Positions 28,811 through 37,199 of a DNA stretch of 64,000 bases are shown here, in pieces. How positions within the stretch are numbered: the stretch's first letter is position 1; the number at the start of each line of letters is the position of its first letter. The stretch comes from Sulfitobacter sp. CW3 (GTDB lineage Bacteria; Pseudomonadota; Alphaproteobacteria; Rhodobacterales; Rhodobacteraceae): NCBI RefSeq assembly GCF_019392245.1, contig NZ_JAHXRL010000005.1, positions 186,001 through 250,000 of the forward strand, given 5' to 3'. The position numbers and the translations under genes were made by a program. The notes beneath the pieces are model-generated. The model saw nothing but the letters and a program-made list of their open reading frames with translations. It was not told the DNA's origin and did no database searches.

Positions 28811-29616
28811 TGCCGCTGGCGCAAATGGCCGAAGCGGTGCTGCGCACGGCAGATGGCCGCGAAAAAACCGCGCTATCGCATGGGTTTGCAGCCGAATGGC
28901 GGGCCGCCCGAGACGCAGGCGAAACGCCAGAAATCGGCACCGCCAACCCACCGATGCAGCCCGCACGGCCCGCAAAGCCGGAGCTGCTGTCGCCCCGTGA
29001 TGTGCCCCACCGCAAGCCCGGATCGCCCGAGGGGCGCATCGCCTTGTTGCATGCTGTGGCCCATATCGAATTGAACGCCGTTGACCTGCATTGGGACATT
29101 ATCGCACGGTTCACCGACATAAAAATGCCCATCGGGTTTTATGATGATTGGGTCAAAGCTGCGGATGAGGAATCCAAACATTTCAACCTGATGTGTGATT
29201 GTCTTGAGGCATTGGGCAGCCATTACGGTGCCCTGCCAGCGCACGCGGGCATGTGGCGCGCAGCCGAGGATACGGCGGATGATTTCATGGGCCGCCTGGC
29301 GGTCGTTCCCATGGTGCTTGAGGCGCGCGGCCTGGATGTGACGCCCAACATGATCAAGATATTCAAACAGGCAAAAGCCACCCAAGCCGTTGAAGCGCTT
29401 GAGACAATCTATGCCGAAGAGGTCGCACATGTGGCTTATGGGTCGAAATGGTTCCACTTTCTGTGCGGGCGGCACGAAATGGACCCGAAAGATGCGTTTC
29501 ACGGCCTTGTGCGCAAGTATTTCCACGGGGTGCTCAAGCCGCCCTTTAACGAAGAAAAGCGCGCCGATGCCGGTATTCCGCCAGATTTCTACTGGCCGTT
29601 AACCGAAACTGCGTGA
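28807..29616 (+). CDS. DUF455 family ferritin-like protein
   Basis: A 269-residue protein of the DUF455 family, which has a ferritin-like four-helix fold. Possible metal ligands are visible: HIELNAVDLHWD (near 85–97), EESKHFNLM (near 120) and AEEVAHVAYGSKWF (near 200–215), i.e. E/H-x2-H type pairs on separate helices. This suggests a di-iron site; no substrate is known. Four-base overlap with the peroxiredoxin gene implies co-translation, which suggests a link to oxidative stress. Confidence 0.82.
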   Translation: MMPLAQMAEAVLRTADGREKTALSHGFAAEWRAARDAGETPEIGTANPPMQPARPAKPELLSPRDVPHRKPGSPEGRIALLHAVAHIELNAVDLHWDIIARFTDIKMPIGFYDDWVKAADEESKHFNLMCDCLEALGSHYGALPAHAGMWRAAEDTADDFMGRLAVVPMVLEARGLDVTPNMIKIFKQAKATQAVEALETIYAEEVAHVAYGSKWFHFLCGRHEMDPKDAFHGLVRKYFHGVLKPPFNEEKRADAGIPPDFYWPLTETA

Positions 29617-29641
29617 ATAGGATCTAATAAGTTGTTGAATA

Positions 29642-29726
29642 GGCGGTTTTTTGCCAACACTTTTGGTAAACCATTCAAAAACCGCCCATCCAAGGGCAAC
29701 AGGCTTGCCCGCCCCGATGCCCTTGG
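29642..29726. other. Two long-loop inverted repeats in the 196-base gap before the M23 gene
   Basis: GGCGGTTTTTTG (29642–29653) pairs with CAAAAACCGCC (29676–29686), and CCAAGGGCA (29690–29698) pairs perfectly with TGCCCTTGG (29718–29726). The first may be the DUF455 terminator. The second has no T-run and no obvious role. Confidence 0.45.
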
Positions 29727-29812
29727 CTAAGCAGTTCGAATGTGAACGGCACCGTGATCGCAAGACAAGAGCGCCGACGCATAACATGGAGACGATCAAG
29801 GGATAGCGGAAC

Positions 29813-31141
29813 GTGCGTACGAGGTTGGCGATTAAGATCCATTCGGTGTTGGAACGATATTTTCCAGAACGCCGCGTTTTTTTGAAATCAGATTCCGATA
29901 CGCGTTTTATCCGCCTTAGACCTGTCACCCAACTCTTTGCTTTTGCGGGCTGTTCTGCCCTTGTGGCCTGGGCGATTATCGCGACTGCGATCTTGCTGAT
30001 GGACAGCATCGGGTCTGGCAATTTTCGCGAACAAGCCAAACGTGACCAAAGCACATATCAGGCCCGCCTGTCCGATCTGTCCGCGCAGCGCAATGGCCGC
30101 GCCGAGGAAGCGGCCGCCGCGCAAGAACGCTTTAACGCGGCGCTGAAACAAATCTCGATCATGCAATCTGAATTGCTGTCTTCGGAAACACACCGCCGCG
30201 AACTGGAAACCGGGATCGAAGTGATCCAGTCGACCCTGCGCGACACCATGAAAGAACGCGAAGCCGCCCGTGTTAAGCTGGCCGCCATCGAAGGCAACGC
30301 AGCCAAAACCGGTGCTGCAAATGCGCAAACGGCGGCGTCTTCTGCCCCGATCAGTATTTTGGCAGATGCCCTTGCCCGCACCGCGCAAGAACGTGATCAG
30401 GTTGTGATCGACGCCCAAGACGCGCTGCTTCAGGCCGAAGAGCTGACGCAGGAACTGGCGTTAATGCGTGATCAGAACGATGCCATTTTCCGTCAGCTCG
30501 AAGAGGCGATGACCGTGTCGGTGGCCCCGTTGGACAAGATGTTCCGCAGTGCAGGCATGCCCACAGACCGGATGCTGGAAACCGTGCGGCGCGGGTATTC
30601 GGGCCAAGGCGGCCCGCTGATGCCGCTTAGTTTCTCCACCCGTGGCGAAGAGCAATCACCTGACACATTGCGCGCTAACCGCCTGTTAAATCAGATGGAT
30701 CGGTTGAACATGTACCGGATCGCCGCGCAAAAAGCGCCCTTTGCGACACCGGTTAAAAACGCCTTTCGCTTTACCAGCCAGTTCGGCTTTCGCCGCGACC
30801 CCAAGACCGGCGGGCGGCGTATGCACAACGGTGTCGACTTTGCTGCAGGCAACGGTACACCGCTTTATTCGACGGCAGACGGTGTTGTGACGCACGCCGG
30901 CTGGAGCTCAGGATATGGTCGACTCGTCAAGATACAGCATGAGTTCGGCGTCGAGACACGATATGCGCATATGTCAAAAATGCGCGTGAAAACTGGCCAA
31001 AGGGTATCGCGCGGACAGCATATTGGTGATATGGGAGCCTCAGGACGGGTAACCGGTGTTCACCTTCACTATGAAGTCCGTATTGGTGGCAAGGCTGTAA
31101 ATCCCATGATCTTTATTAAGGCTGCAAACGATGTTTTCTAA
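29813..31141 (+). CDS. M23 (LytM-type) peptidoglycan peptidase with coiled coil
   Basis: A 442-residue inner-membrane-anchored peptidase. A basic N-terminus is followed by one membrane helix (about 42–64), a periplasmic coiled coil (about 75–160 and 190–235) and a C-terminal M23 domain. Zinc ligands are intact: His338 and Asp342 in HNGVDFAAG, His386 in YAHM, and His417/His419 in VHLHYEVR, so it should be an active endopeptidase. The start is a GTG at 29813. It overlaps the bactofilin gene by 11 bases; in Hyphomonas the M23 peptidase LmdC works with bactofilin BacA from a matching gene pair. Confidence 0.9.
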   Translation: MRTRLAIKIHSVLERYFPERRVFLKSDSDTRFIRLRPVTQLFAFAGCSALVAWAIIATAILLMDSIGSGNFREQAKRDQSTYQARLSDLSAQRNGRAEEAAAAQERFNAALKQISIMQSELLSSETHRRELETGIEVIQSTLRDTMKEREAARVKLAAIEGNAAKTGAANAQTAASSAPISILADALARTAQERDQVVIDAQDALLQAEELTQELALMRDQNDAIFRQLEEAMTVSVAPLDKMFRSAGMPTDRMLETVRRGYSGQGGPLMPLSFSTRGEEQSPDTLRANRLLNQMDRLNMYRIAAQKAPFATPVKNAFRFTSQFGFRRDPKTGGRRMHNGVDFAAGNGTPLYSTADGVVTHAGWSSGYGRLVKIQHEFGVETRYAHMSKMRVKTGQRVSRGQHIGDMGASGRVTGVHLHYEVRIGGKAVNPMIFIKAANDVF

Positions 31142-31634
31142 AAGCAAAATCAACGATCCCGCCCCCAAATCAGACGCATCTGCGTCGGATGCAACGGTGC
31201 CTTCCACGGCCGCGGCCCCTGCCGCAACAAAACCGAACGAGTTCAAAGCAAGCGCCCCAAAGGCCAAGCCGCCTGCGTCGGTCCTGTCGTCTGATTTGCA
31301 CGTAACAGGCAACATGAAAACAACCGGCGACATTCAGGTCGAAGGCACAGTCGAGGGCGACATTCGCGCGCATCTGCTGACCATCGGCGAGACCGCAACA
31401 ATCAAAGGCGAAGTGATTGCCGATGATGTTGTGATCAACGGCCGCATCGTGGGCCGCGTCCGTGGCCTGAAGGTTCGCCTGACATCGACAGCACGGGTCG
31501 AGGGTGACATCATCCACAAGACCATCGCGATCGAAAGCGGTGCGCATTTCGAAGGCTCCGTTCAGCGTCAGGACGACCCGCTGAACCCGGGTTCAAAATC
31601 CGCACCTGTGCAAAAGCCAAACCCGGCTTCCTAA
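31131..31634 (+). CDS. Bactofilin
   Basis: A 167-residue cytoskeletal protein. A disordered Ala/Pro/Ser/Lys-rich N-terminus (about 1–50) precedes the bactofilin beta-helix (about 52–145), with repeats such as VEGTVEGDIRAHLLTIGETATIKGEVIADDVVINGRIVG cut here at the family-typical G-x-I/V steps. Bactofilins polymerise without nucleotide and localise cell-wall enzymes. The start lies inside the end of the M23 gene. Confidence 0.95.
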   Translation: MFSKSKINDPAPKSDASASDATVPSTAAAPAATKPNEFKASAPKAKPPASVLSSDLHVTGNMKTTGDIQVEGTVEGDIRAHLLTIGETATIKGEVIADDVVINGRIVGRVRGLKVRLTSTARVEGDIIHKTIAIESGAHFEGSVQRQDDPLNPGSKSAPVQKPNPAS

Positions 31635-31786
31635 GCTTTCACGCATTCAGTAATTCGGCGGGCATTGCAGGCAACTGCGGTGCCCGTTTTCGTTTCCGGT
31701 GCCCCGTAGCGATTAATCCGTTCGCCAAAACGAAGCGGGGCGGACCTTTCAGCCCACCCCGATAAACGTCATTCATAGTGACCAGA

Positions 31787-32341
31787 TCAATCAGTAACGG
31801 TGACCGTTTTCATCATGTCAGGCGTGCCGGTAACAGCGCCGTTGCCGCCTGTGCCACGCTTGATCGCGTCCAGCACGTCAAGGCCTTCGGTGACTTTGCC
31901 CACAACTGTATACTGCCCGTTCAGGAAATGACCTGCGTCGAACATGATAAAGAATTGCGAGTTTGCTGAATCGGGGTTTTGGCTGCGCGCCATGCCCACG
32001 ATGCCACGATCAAACGGCAGGTCCGAAAACTCGGCCGGCAGGTCGTCCATTTCTGAACCACCCATGCCCGCGCGCGCGCTGTCGCCACCGGCCTTGCCGT
32101 ATTGGACATCACCGGTTTGCGCCATGAAGCCGTCGATCACGCGGTGAAACACCACGCCATCATAGGCCCCTGCCTTGGCCAGCGCCGCAAGGCGGGCGGC
32201 ATGCTGGGGGGCCACGTCTTCGAGCAGGTCAATCTTGATCACGCCTTGGGCTTCGCCATCGACGGTGATTTCAAGCCCGCTGGCGAATGCCGCGCTGCCC
32301 ATCAAGACTGTCGCAAGGGTAGCTGCGAAAAGCTTACGCAT
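31787..32341 (-). CDS. Cyclophilin-type peptidyl-prolyl isomerase, exported
   Basis: A 184-residue protein with a signal peptide (MRKLFAATLATVLMGSAAFA, residues 1–20) and a cyclophilin domain: FHRVIDGFMAQTGD holds the catalytic Arg, and NSQFFIMFD and LNGQYTVVGKV are the other core motifs. It should act on periplasmic proline bonds. The ATG at 32341 lies within the last codons of the upstream cyclophilin gene (8-base overlap), so the two are coupled. Confidence 0.92.
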   Translation of the reverse strand: MRKLFAATLATVLMGSAAFASGLEITVDGEAQGVIKIDLLEDVAPQHAARLAALAKAGAYDGVVFHRVIDGFMAQTGDVQYGKAGGDSARAGMGGSEMDDLPAEFSDLPFDRGIVGMARSQNPDSANSQFFIMFDAGHFLNGQYTVVGKVTEGLDVLDAIKRGTGGNGAVTGTPDMMKTVTVTD

Positions 32342-32840
32342 CTGCGGCAACTTTCACGCTGATCATGCGGTCAGGGTTCGCAGGCGGCTCGCCACGGGTG
32401 ATCGCATCAACATGTTCCATGCCGGAAATGACCTGACCGTAAACGGTGTATTGACCGTTCAGGAAATCATTGTCCTTGAAGTTGATAAAGAACTGGCTGT
32501 TGGCGCTGTCTGGGTTGGCAGAACGTGCAGCACCGATGCTGCCACGTGCATGCGGCACCTTGGAGAATTCCGCAGGTACGTTTGGCAGATCAGATCCACC
32601 TGTCCCGGCAGCACGCAAGTTAAAGTTATCTTCCATGTTGCCGTTGGCCACGTCACCTGTCTGCGCCATGAAACCTTCGATCACGCGGTGGAATGCCACG
32701 TTGTCATACTTGCCCGCACGGGCCAGTTCTTTCATACGCTCAACATGCTTTGGTGCCAGATCCGGCAGCAGTTGAATTGTGACGGTACCGCCCGTAAGCT
32801 CCATCAGGATCGTGTTTTCTGGGTCTTTGATCTCGGCCAT
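32334..32840 (-). CDS. Cyclophilin-type peptidyl-prolyl isomerase, cytoplasmic
   Basis: A 168-residue cyclophilin with no signal peptide: it starts MAEIKDPENTILMELTGG. It has FHRVIEGFMAQTGD, NSQFFINF and LNGQYTVYGQV. The pair with the exported paralogue downstream gives one cytoplasmic and one periplasmic foldase from one transcript, an arrangement known in alphaproteobacteria. GAGAG precedes the ATG. Confidence 0.93.
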   Translation of the reverse strand: MAEIKDPENTILMELTGGTVTIQLLPDLAPKHVERMKELARAGKYDNVAFHRVIEGFMAQTGDVANGNMEDNFNLRAAGTGGSDLPNVPAEFSKVPHARGSIGAARSANPDSANSQFFINFKDNDFLNGQYTVYGQVISGMEHVDAITRGEPPANPDRMISVKVAADA

Positions 32841-32973
32841 GCCGCTCTCCTATTCATAAATCATTACGTGTTACCTAAGACGACTTGCGGCAATTGCCAA
32901 GCAGGTGCATTGACCCCGCGCGCGATAACGGCAAAACACTGTGCCAACTGCGGAATGGATCGGGGAACATACG

Positions 32974-34167
32974 ATGGGCTGGAAAACACTGGATGACATG
33001 GACCTGCGCGGCAAGCGGGTGCTGGTACGGGTCGATATCAATGTACCCGTCGAAAATGGACGGGTGACAGATGACACGCGCATCCGGCGGATCGTCCCGA
33101 CCGTGCATGATATTCTGGAAAAAGGTGGCAAGCCGATCCTGCTCGCGCATTTTGGCCGCCCCAAAGGCAAGCGCGTTCAAGACCTGAGCCTGTTGGTGGT
33201 GAAACCCGCCCTTGAGGCTGCCCTTGCCCGCAAGGTGGTTCTGGCCGAAACGCTGGAAGCCGCCGAGACCGGCACAGACGAGATCAAGGCTGCAGATGTG
33301 GTGTTGCTGGAGAATATCCGCTTTTACCCCGGCGAGACCGCCAATGACCCCGACTTTGCGCAACGTCTGGCGGGTTTGGGCGATATCTATTGCAACGATG
33401 CGTTTTCGGCAGCGCACCGGGCGCATGCATCAACCGAAGCACTGGCGCGGCTACTGCCCGCCTGCGCGGGGCGTCTGATGCAAGCAGAGCTGTCTGCGCT
33501 AGAGGCCGCGTTGGCCAAGCCCGAGCGCCCTGTTGGCGCGGTCGTGGGCGGGGCCAAGGTATCAACCAAGATCGAGCTGCTGGAAAACCTTGTGAACCGG
33601 CTGGACCTGCTGGTGATCGGCGGGGGCATGGCGAACACGTTCTTGGCAGCCATGGGCGCACAACTGGGCAAATCCCTGTCAGAGCCCAATTTTTATGGCA
33701 CAGCAAAAGACATCATGGCGCAGGCTGACAAAGCGGGCTGCCGCGTCTTGCTGCCCGTTGACGGGTTGGTGGCGCGCGAATTTGCAGCAGGTGCCGATCA
33801 CGAAGTGATCCAGCTGGGCCCCGACACGGTGCTGGATATTGATCAGATGGTTCTAGACGCCGGCCCCAATACCGTTGAGCTGGTCAAAGACGCTTTTGCC
33901 GGGTTGAAGACACTGATCTGGAACGGCCCCATGGGTGCGTTCGAGATCGCCCCCTTTGACACGGGCACCGTGGCCGCAGCGCAAGAGGCAGCACAGCTGA
34001 CCCGCGATGGGGCGTTGATTTCAGTTGCTGGCGGCGGTGACACCGTGGCGGCGCTGAACCAAGCCGGCGCTGCAGACGATTTCACCTACATCTCGACCGC
34101 AGGCGGTGCATTTTTGGAATGGATGGAAGGCAAGACATTGCCGGGTGTGGCTGCTTTGGGCGGGTAG
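32974..34167 (+). CDS. pgk: Phosphoglycerate kinase
   Basis: A 397-residue glycolytic kinase (1,3-bisphosphoglycerate + ADP to 3-phosphoglycerate + ATP). [16 protein letters not shown] and [10 protein letters not shown] bind phosphoglycerate; the C-terminal [13 protein letters not shown] is the nucleotide-binding loop. ATG 32974 is chosen because the family begins M-x-W-K-T-L-D-D; the frame is open 11 codons upstream but without family support. It is apart from the two gap genes, so they are not an operon here. Confidence 0.97.
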   Translation: MGWKTLDDMDLRGKRVLVRVDINVPVENGRVTDDTRIRRIVPTVHDILEKGGKPILLAHFGRPKGKRVQDLSLLVVKPALEAALARKVVLAETLEAAETGTDEIKAADVVLLENIRFYPGETANDPDFAQRLAGLGDIYCNDAFSAAHRAHASTEALARLLPACAGRLMQAELSALEAALAKPERPVGAVVGGAKVSTKIELLENLVNRLDLLVIGGGMANTFLAAMGAQLGKSLSEPNFYGTAKDIMAQADKAGCRVLLPVDGLVAREFAAGADHEVIQLGPDTVLDIDQMVLDAGPNTVELVKDAFAGLKTLIWNGPMGAFEIAPFDTGTVAAAQEAAQLTRDGALISVAGGGDTVAALNQAGAADDFTYISTAGGAFLEWMEGKTLPGVAALGG

Positions 34168-34168
34168 A

Positions 34169-34213
34169 CGTTTTCTTTGAAAGAAAACGCCCCGGAATTT
34201 TTGAAGAATTCCG
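34169..34213. repeat. Double hairpin module after pgk (copy A)
   Basis: CGTTTTCTT-tga-AAGAAAACG (34169–34189) is followed after three bases by CGGAATT / AATTCCG (34193–34213, loop tttgaag-like). A very similar second hairpin follows the lytic transglycosylase gene at 52276–52296. Both occur directly after stop codons. Confidence 0.6.
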
Positions 34214-34330
34214 CCTGCGCATTTTGTGATCAGATTTTTACCAAAAACGAATCACAGGGGATTCCCTTTGCGAATCACCTGTGCCATACTTGGGATACGT
34301 CCAGTAAGAGACGGCTTGAGGCAGACCTAG

Positions 34331-34630
34331 ATGAACCGCACCACCCGCCCCGCATTCGGCACCGTATTGTTTTTCTCGATCGCATTCGGGCTGGCAATGT
34401 ATTTCGCATTCGCCGCCGTGCAGGGGAATTTCGGCCTGTTTCGCCGCGCCGAGATTCTGGCCGAAGCGCAAGACCTCAAGACGCAGCTGGATCAGGTCCA
34501 AACCGATGTGGCCCGCATGGAGAACCTTACCGCGCGCCTGTCGGACGACTATCTTGACCTCGACCTGCTGGATGAACAAACCCGCAAGGTACTGGGTATG
34601 ATCCGCGCCGACGAGATCGTCATCCGCTAA
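34331..34630 (+). CDS. Septum formation initiator (FtsB/DivIC family)
   Basis: A 99-residue bitopic protein with a short N-terminus, one membrane helix (about 10–30) and a coiled coil (about 38–72, RAEILAEAQDLKTQLDQVQ…). It ends with LDLDLLDEQTRKVLGMIRADE, the FtsB/DivIC C-terminal motif. It should belong to the FtsQ-FtsB-FtsL subcomplex of the divisome. Its place just upstream of the pdh operon is common in alphaproteobacteria. Confidence 0.9.
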   Translation: MNRTTRPAFGTVLFFSIAFGLAMYFAFAAVQGNFGLFRRAEILAEAQDLKTQLDQVQTDVARMENLTARLSDDYLDLDLLDEQTRKVLGMIRADEIVIR

Positions 34631-34737
34631 CTTTTTGTTTAAATCTTTAGCTGTAACTGTCCTTTCAAGGCGCGCAATCGCGTAAGCCGACAGTTCGCGG
34701 CAAAAGCCTCTCGCCATCAATGCTCGAATCCGGTAAT

Positions 34738-34761
34738 AGATAGTTTAACGCTAAACTATAT
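34738..34761. promoter_or_regulatory. 24-bp palindromic operator upstream of pdhA
   Basis: Left arm AGATAGTTTAAC and right arm GCTAAACTATAT, 39–62 bases before the pdhA start. It shares TAGTTTAACG-n-TAAACTATAT with the site before lpdA at 21742–21765. Two copies placed before the separately located genes of one enzyme complex point to one regulator. Confidence 0.8.
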
Positions 34762-34799
34762 TGCGCGTGCGCGGGACAACGTTACGGAGGATTTGCCCC

Positions 34800-35810
34800 A
34801 TGGCTGCCAAGAGACCGACCAAAAAAACCAATGCCAGTGCTGATGAACTCAAGGCTTATTACAAGGACATGCTGCTGATCCGGCGGTTCGAAGAGAAAGC
34901 CGGCCAACTTTACGGCATGGGTCTGATCGGCGGCTTTTGCCACCTTTATATCGGCCAAGAAGCCGTTGTTGTCGGCCTTGAGGCCACTGCCAAAGAGGGC
35001 GACAGCCGCATCACCACCTACCGCGACCACGGCCACATGTTGGCCTGCGGCATGAACCCCGACGGTGTCATGGCTGAATTGACCGGCCGCGAGGGTGGAT
35101 ATTCGCGCGGCAAGGGTGGCTCCATGCACATGTTCTCGAAAGAGAAGAAGTTTTACGGTGGCCACGGGATTGTGGGTGCGAACGTACCTTTGGGCGCGGG
35201 TGTTGCCTTTGCCGACAAGTACAAAGGCAACGACAACGTCACCTTTACCTATTTTGGCGACGGTGCCGCGAACCAGGGTCAGGTCTACGAGACATTCAAC
35301 ATGGCCGCCCTTTGGAAGCTGCCGGTGATTTTCGTGATCGAGAACAACCAATACGCCATGGGCACCTCTCAGCAGCGTTCGACCTCGAGCGCCGAGATTT
35401 GGGAACGTGGCAAGGCATTCGGCATCCCCGGTGAGGCAGTCGACGGCATGGATGTGTTGGCGGTCAAAGACGCAGGCGAACGCGCAGTGAAACACGCGCG
35501 CAGCGGCGATGGTCCCTATATCCTCGAGATCAAGACATACCGCTATCGTGGCCATTCGATGTCCGACCCGGCCAAGTATCGCACCCGCGAAGAGGTGCAG
35601 AAAATGCGCGACGAGCGTGACCCGATTGAACAGGTCCGCAACATCTTGCTTGAGAATAAATACGCCAGCGAGGACGACCTGAAAGCCATCGATAAAGACA
35701 TCAAGAAGATCGTCAACGACAGCGCCGAATTCGCCAAAACAAGCCCTGAGCCCGCCCCAGAAGAGCTTTGGACTGACATTTACGCAACCGAAGTTCCACA
35801 GGAGGCTTGA
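34800..35810 (+). CDS. pdhA: Pyruvate dehydrogenase E1 component, alpha subunit
   Basis: A 336-residue ThDP enzyme subunit. The ThDP motif begins GDGAANQGQVYE and ends with ENNQYAMGTS; YRYRGHSMSDPAKYR is the phosphorylation-loop region of the family and binds ThDP. With PdhB it decarboxylates pyruvate and transfers acetyl to lipoyl groups. ATG 34800 follows GGAGG; the longer open frame upstream runs into the operator. It is the first gene of pdhA-pdhB-pdhC, with three bases to pdhB. Confidence 0.97.
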   Translation: MAAKRPTKKTNASADELKAYYKDMLLIRRFEEKAGQLYGMGLIGGFCHLYIGQEAVVVGLEATAKEGDSRITTYRDHGHMLACGMNPDGVMAELTGREGGYSRGKGGSMHMFSKEKKFYGGHGIVGANVPLGAGVAFADKYKGNDNVTFTYFGDGAANQGQVYETFNMAALWKLPVIFVIENNQYAMGTSQQRSTSSAEIWERGKAFGIPGEAVDGMDVLAVKDAGERAVKHARSGDGPYILEIKTYRYRGHSMSDPAKYRTREEVQKMRDERDPIEQVRNILLENKYASEDDLKAIDKDIKKIVNDSAEFAKTSPEPAPEELWTDIYATEVPQEA

Positions 35811-35813
35811 ACC

Positions 35814-37187
35814 ATGGCAACTGAAATTCTTATGCCCGCCCTAAGCCCCACCATGGAAGAAGGCACATTGGCCAAATGGCTGGTGAAAGAGGGCGATACC
35901 GTGTCCTCTGGTGATATCATGTGCGAGATTGAAACCGACAAAGCCACGATGGAATTCGAAGCCGTCGACGAAGGTGTCATCGGCAAAATCCTGATTGCCG
36001 AAGGCACCGAAGGCGTCAAGGTGAACACCGCGATTGCCGTGTTGCTGGAAGAAGGCGAAGATGCCTCTGCCGCAGACACCGCATCGAGCGCGGCACCGGA
36101 TGCGGCCCCTGCCCCGCAAGCGGCAGCGGACAGCAAGCCCGCCGAGGTCAAAGCGCCCGCCGCGCCCAAGACCGACACCACCCCCGATTGGCCCGAAGGC
36201 ACCAAGCTGAAGACGCAAACCGTGCGCGAAGCCTTGCGTGACGGCATGGCCGAGGAAATGCGCCGCGACGAAAACGTGTTCCTGATGGGTGAAGAAGTTG
36301 CCGAATACCAAGGCGCTTATAAAATCTCCCAAGGGTTGCTGGATGAGTTCGGCTCCAAGCGCGTGATCGACACGCCGATTACCGAACATGGCTTTGCCGG
36401 TATCGGTGTCGGTGCCGCATTCGGTGGTCTGCGTCCGATCGTGGAATTCATGACCTGGAACTTTGCCATGCAGGCGATTGACCACATCCTGAACTCTGCC
36501 GCCAAGACGCTGTATATGTCCGGCGGCCAGATGGGTGCCCCCATGGTGTTCCGCGGCCCGAACGGTGCTGCGGCCCGTGTTGGTGCGCAGCACAGTCAGG
36601 ATTATGCCGCTTGGTACATGCAGGTTCCGGGCCTCAAGGTGGCGATGCCGTATTCGGCCTCCGACGCCAAGGGGTTGATGAAATCCGCGATCCGCGATCC
36701 GAACCCGGTTGTGTTCCTCGAGAACGAGATCATGTACGGCAAATCCTTTGATGTGCCTGATGTGGATGATTACACCGTACCGTTTGGCAAGGCCCGCATC
36801 TGGCGCGAAGGCAGCGATGTCACCATCGTGAGCTTTGGTATCGGCATGACCTATGCCCTTGAAGCTGCTGAAAAACTGGCCGAAGAAGGCATCGACGCCG
36901 AAGTGTTGGACCTGCGCACCTTGCGCCCGATGGACACCGCCAGCATCATCAAGTCGGTGATGAAAACCAACCGCTGCGTGACCGTCGAAGAAGGCTGGCC
37001 GCAGGGTTCTGTCGGCAACTACATCACCAGCGTCATCATGCAAGAAGCGTTTGATTATCTGGACGCGCCTGTGATCAACTGCACAGGCAAGGACGTTCCG
37101 ATGCCCTATGCAGCGAACCTTGAAAAGCTGGCACTGTTGACCACGGATGACGTGATCGCTGCCGTCAAAAAAGTCACTTACAAATAA
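35814..37187 (+). CDS. pdhB: Pyruvate dehydrogenase E1 component, beta subunit, with lipoyl domain
   Basis: A 457-residue protein. Residues 1–80 form a lipoyl domain with the lipoylated Lys43 in [11 protein letters not shown]; an Ala/Pro/Asp linker (about 85–128) leads to the transketolase-like E1-beta part ([20 protein letters not shown]…[18 protein letters not shown]). A lipoyl domain on E1-beta is a known alphaproteobacterial feature. It differs from the lipoyl domain of the next gene at only about 8 of 83 residues, which suggests recent duplication or gene conversion. Confidence 0.97.
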   Translation: MATEILMPALSPTMEEGTLAKWLVKEGDTVSSGDIMCEIETDKATMEFEAVDEGVIGKILIAEGTEGVKVNTAIAVLLEEGEDASAADTASSAAPDAAPAPQAAADSKPAEVKAPAAPKTDTTPDWPEGTKLKTQTVREALRDGMAEEMRRDENVFLMGEEVAEYQGAYKISQGLLDEFGSKRVIDTPITEHGFAGIGVGAAFGGLRPIVEFMTWNFAMQAIDHILNSAAKTLYMSGGQMGAPMVFRGPNGAAARVGAQHSQDYAAWYMQVPGLKVAMPYSASDAKGLMKSAIRDPNPVVFLENEIMYGKSFDVPDVDDYTVPFGKARIWREGSDVTIVSFGIGMTYALEAAEKLAEEGIDAEVLDLRTLRPMDTASIIKSVMKTNRCVTVEEGWPQGSVGNYITSVIMQEAFDYLDAPVINCTGKDVPMPYAANLEKLALLTTDDVIAAVKKVTYK

Positions 37188-37199
37188 GGAGCGGACCAC

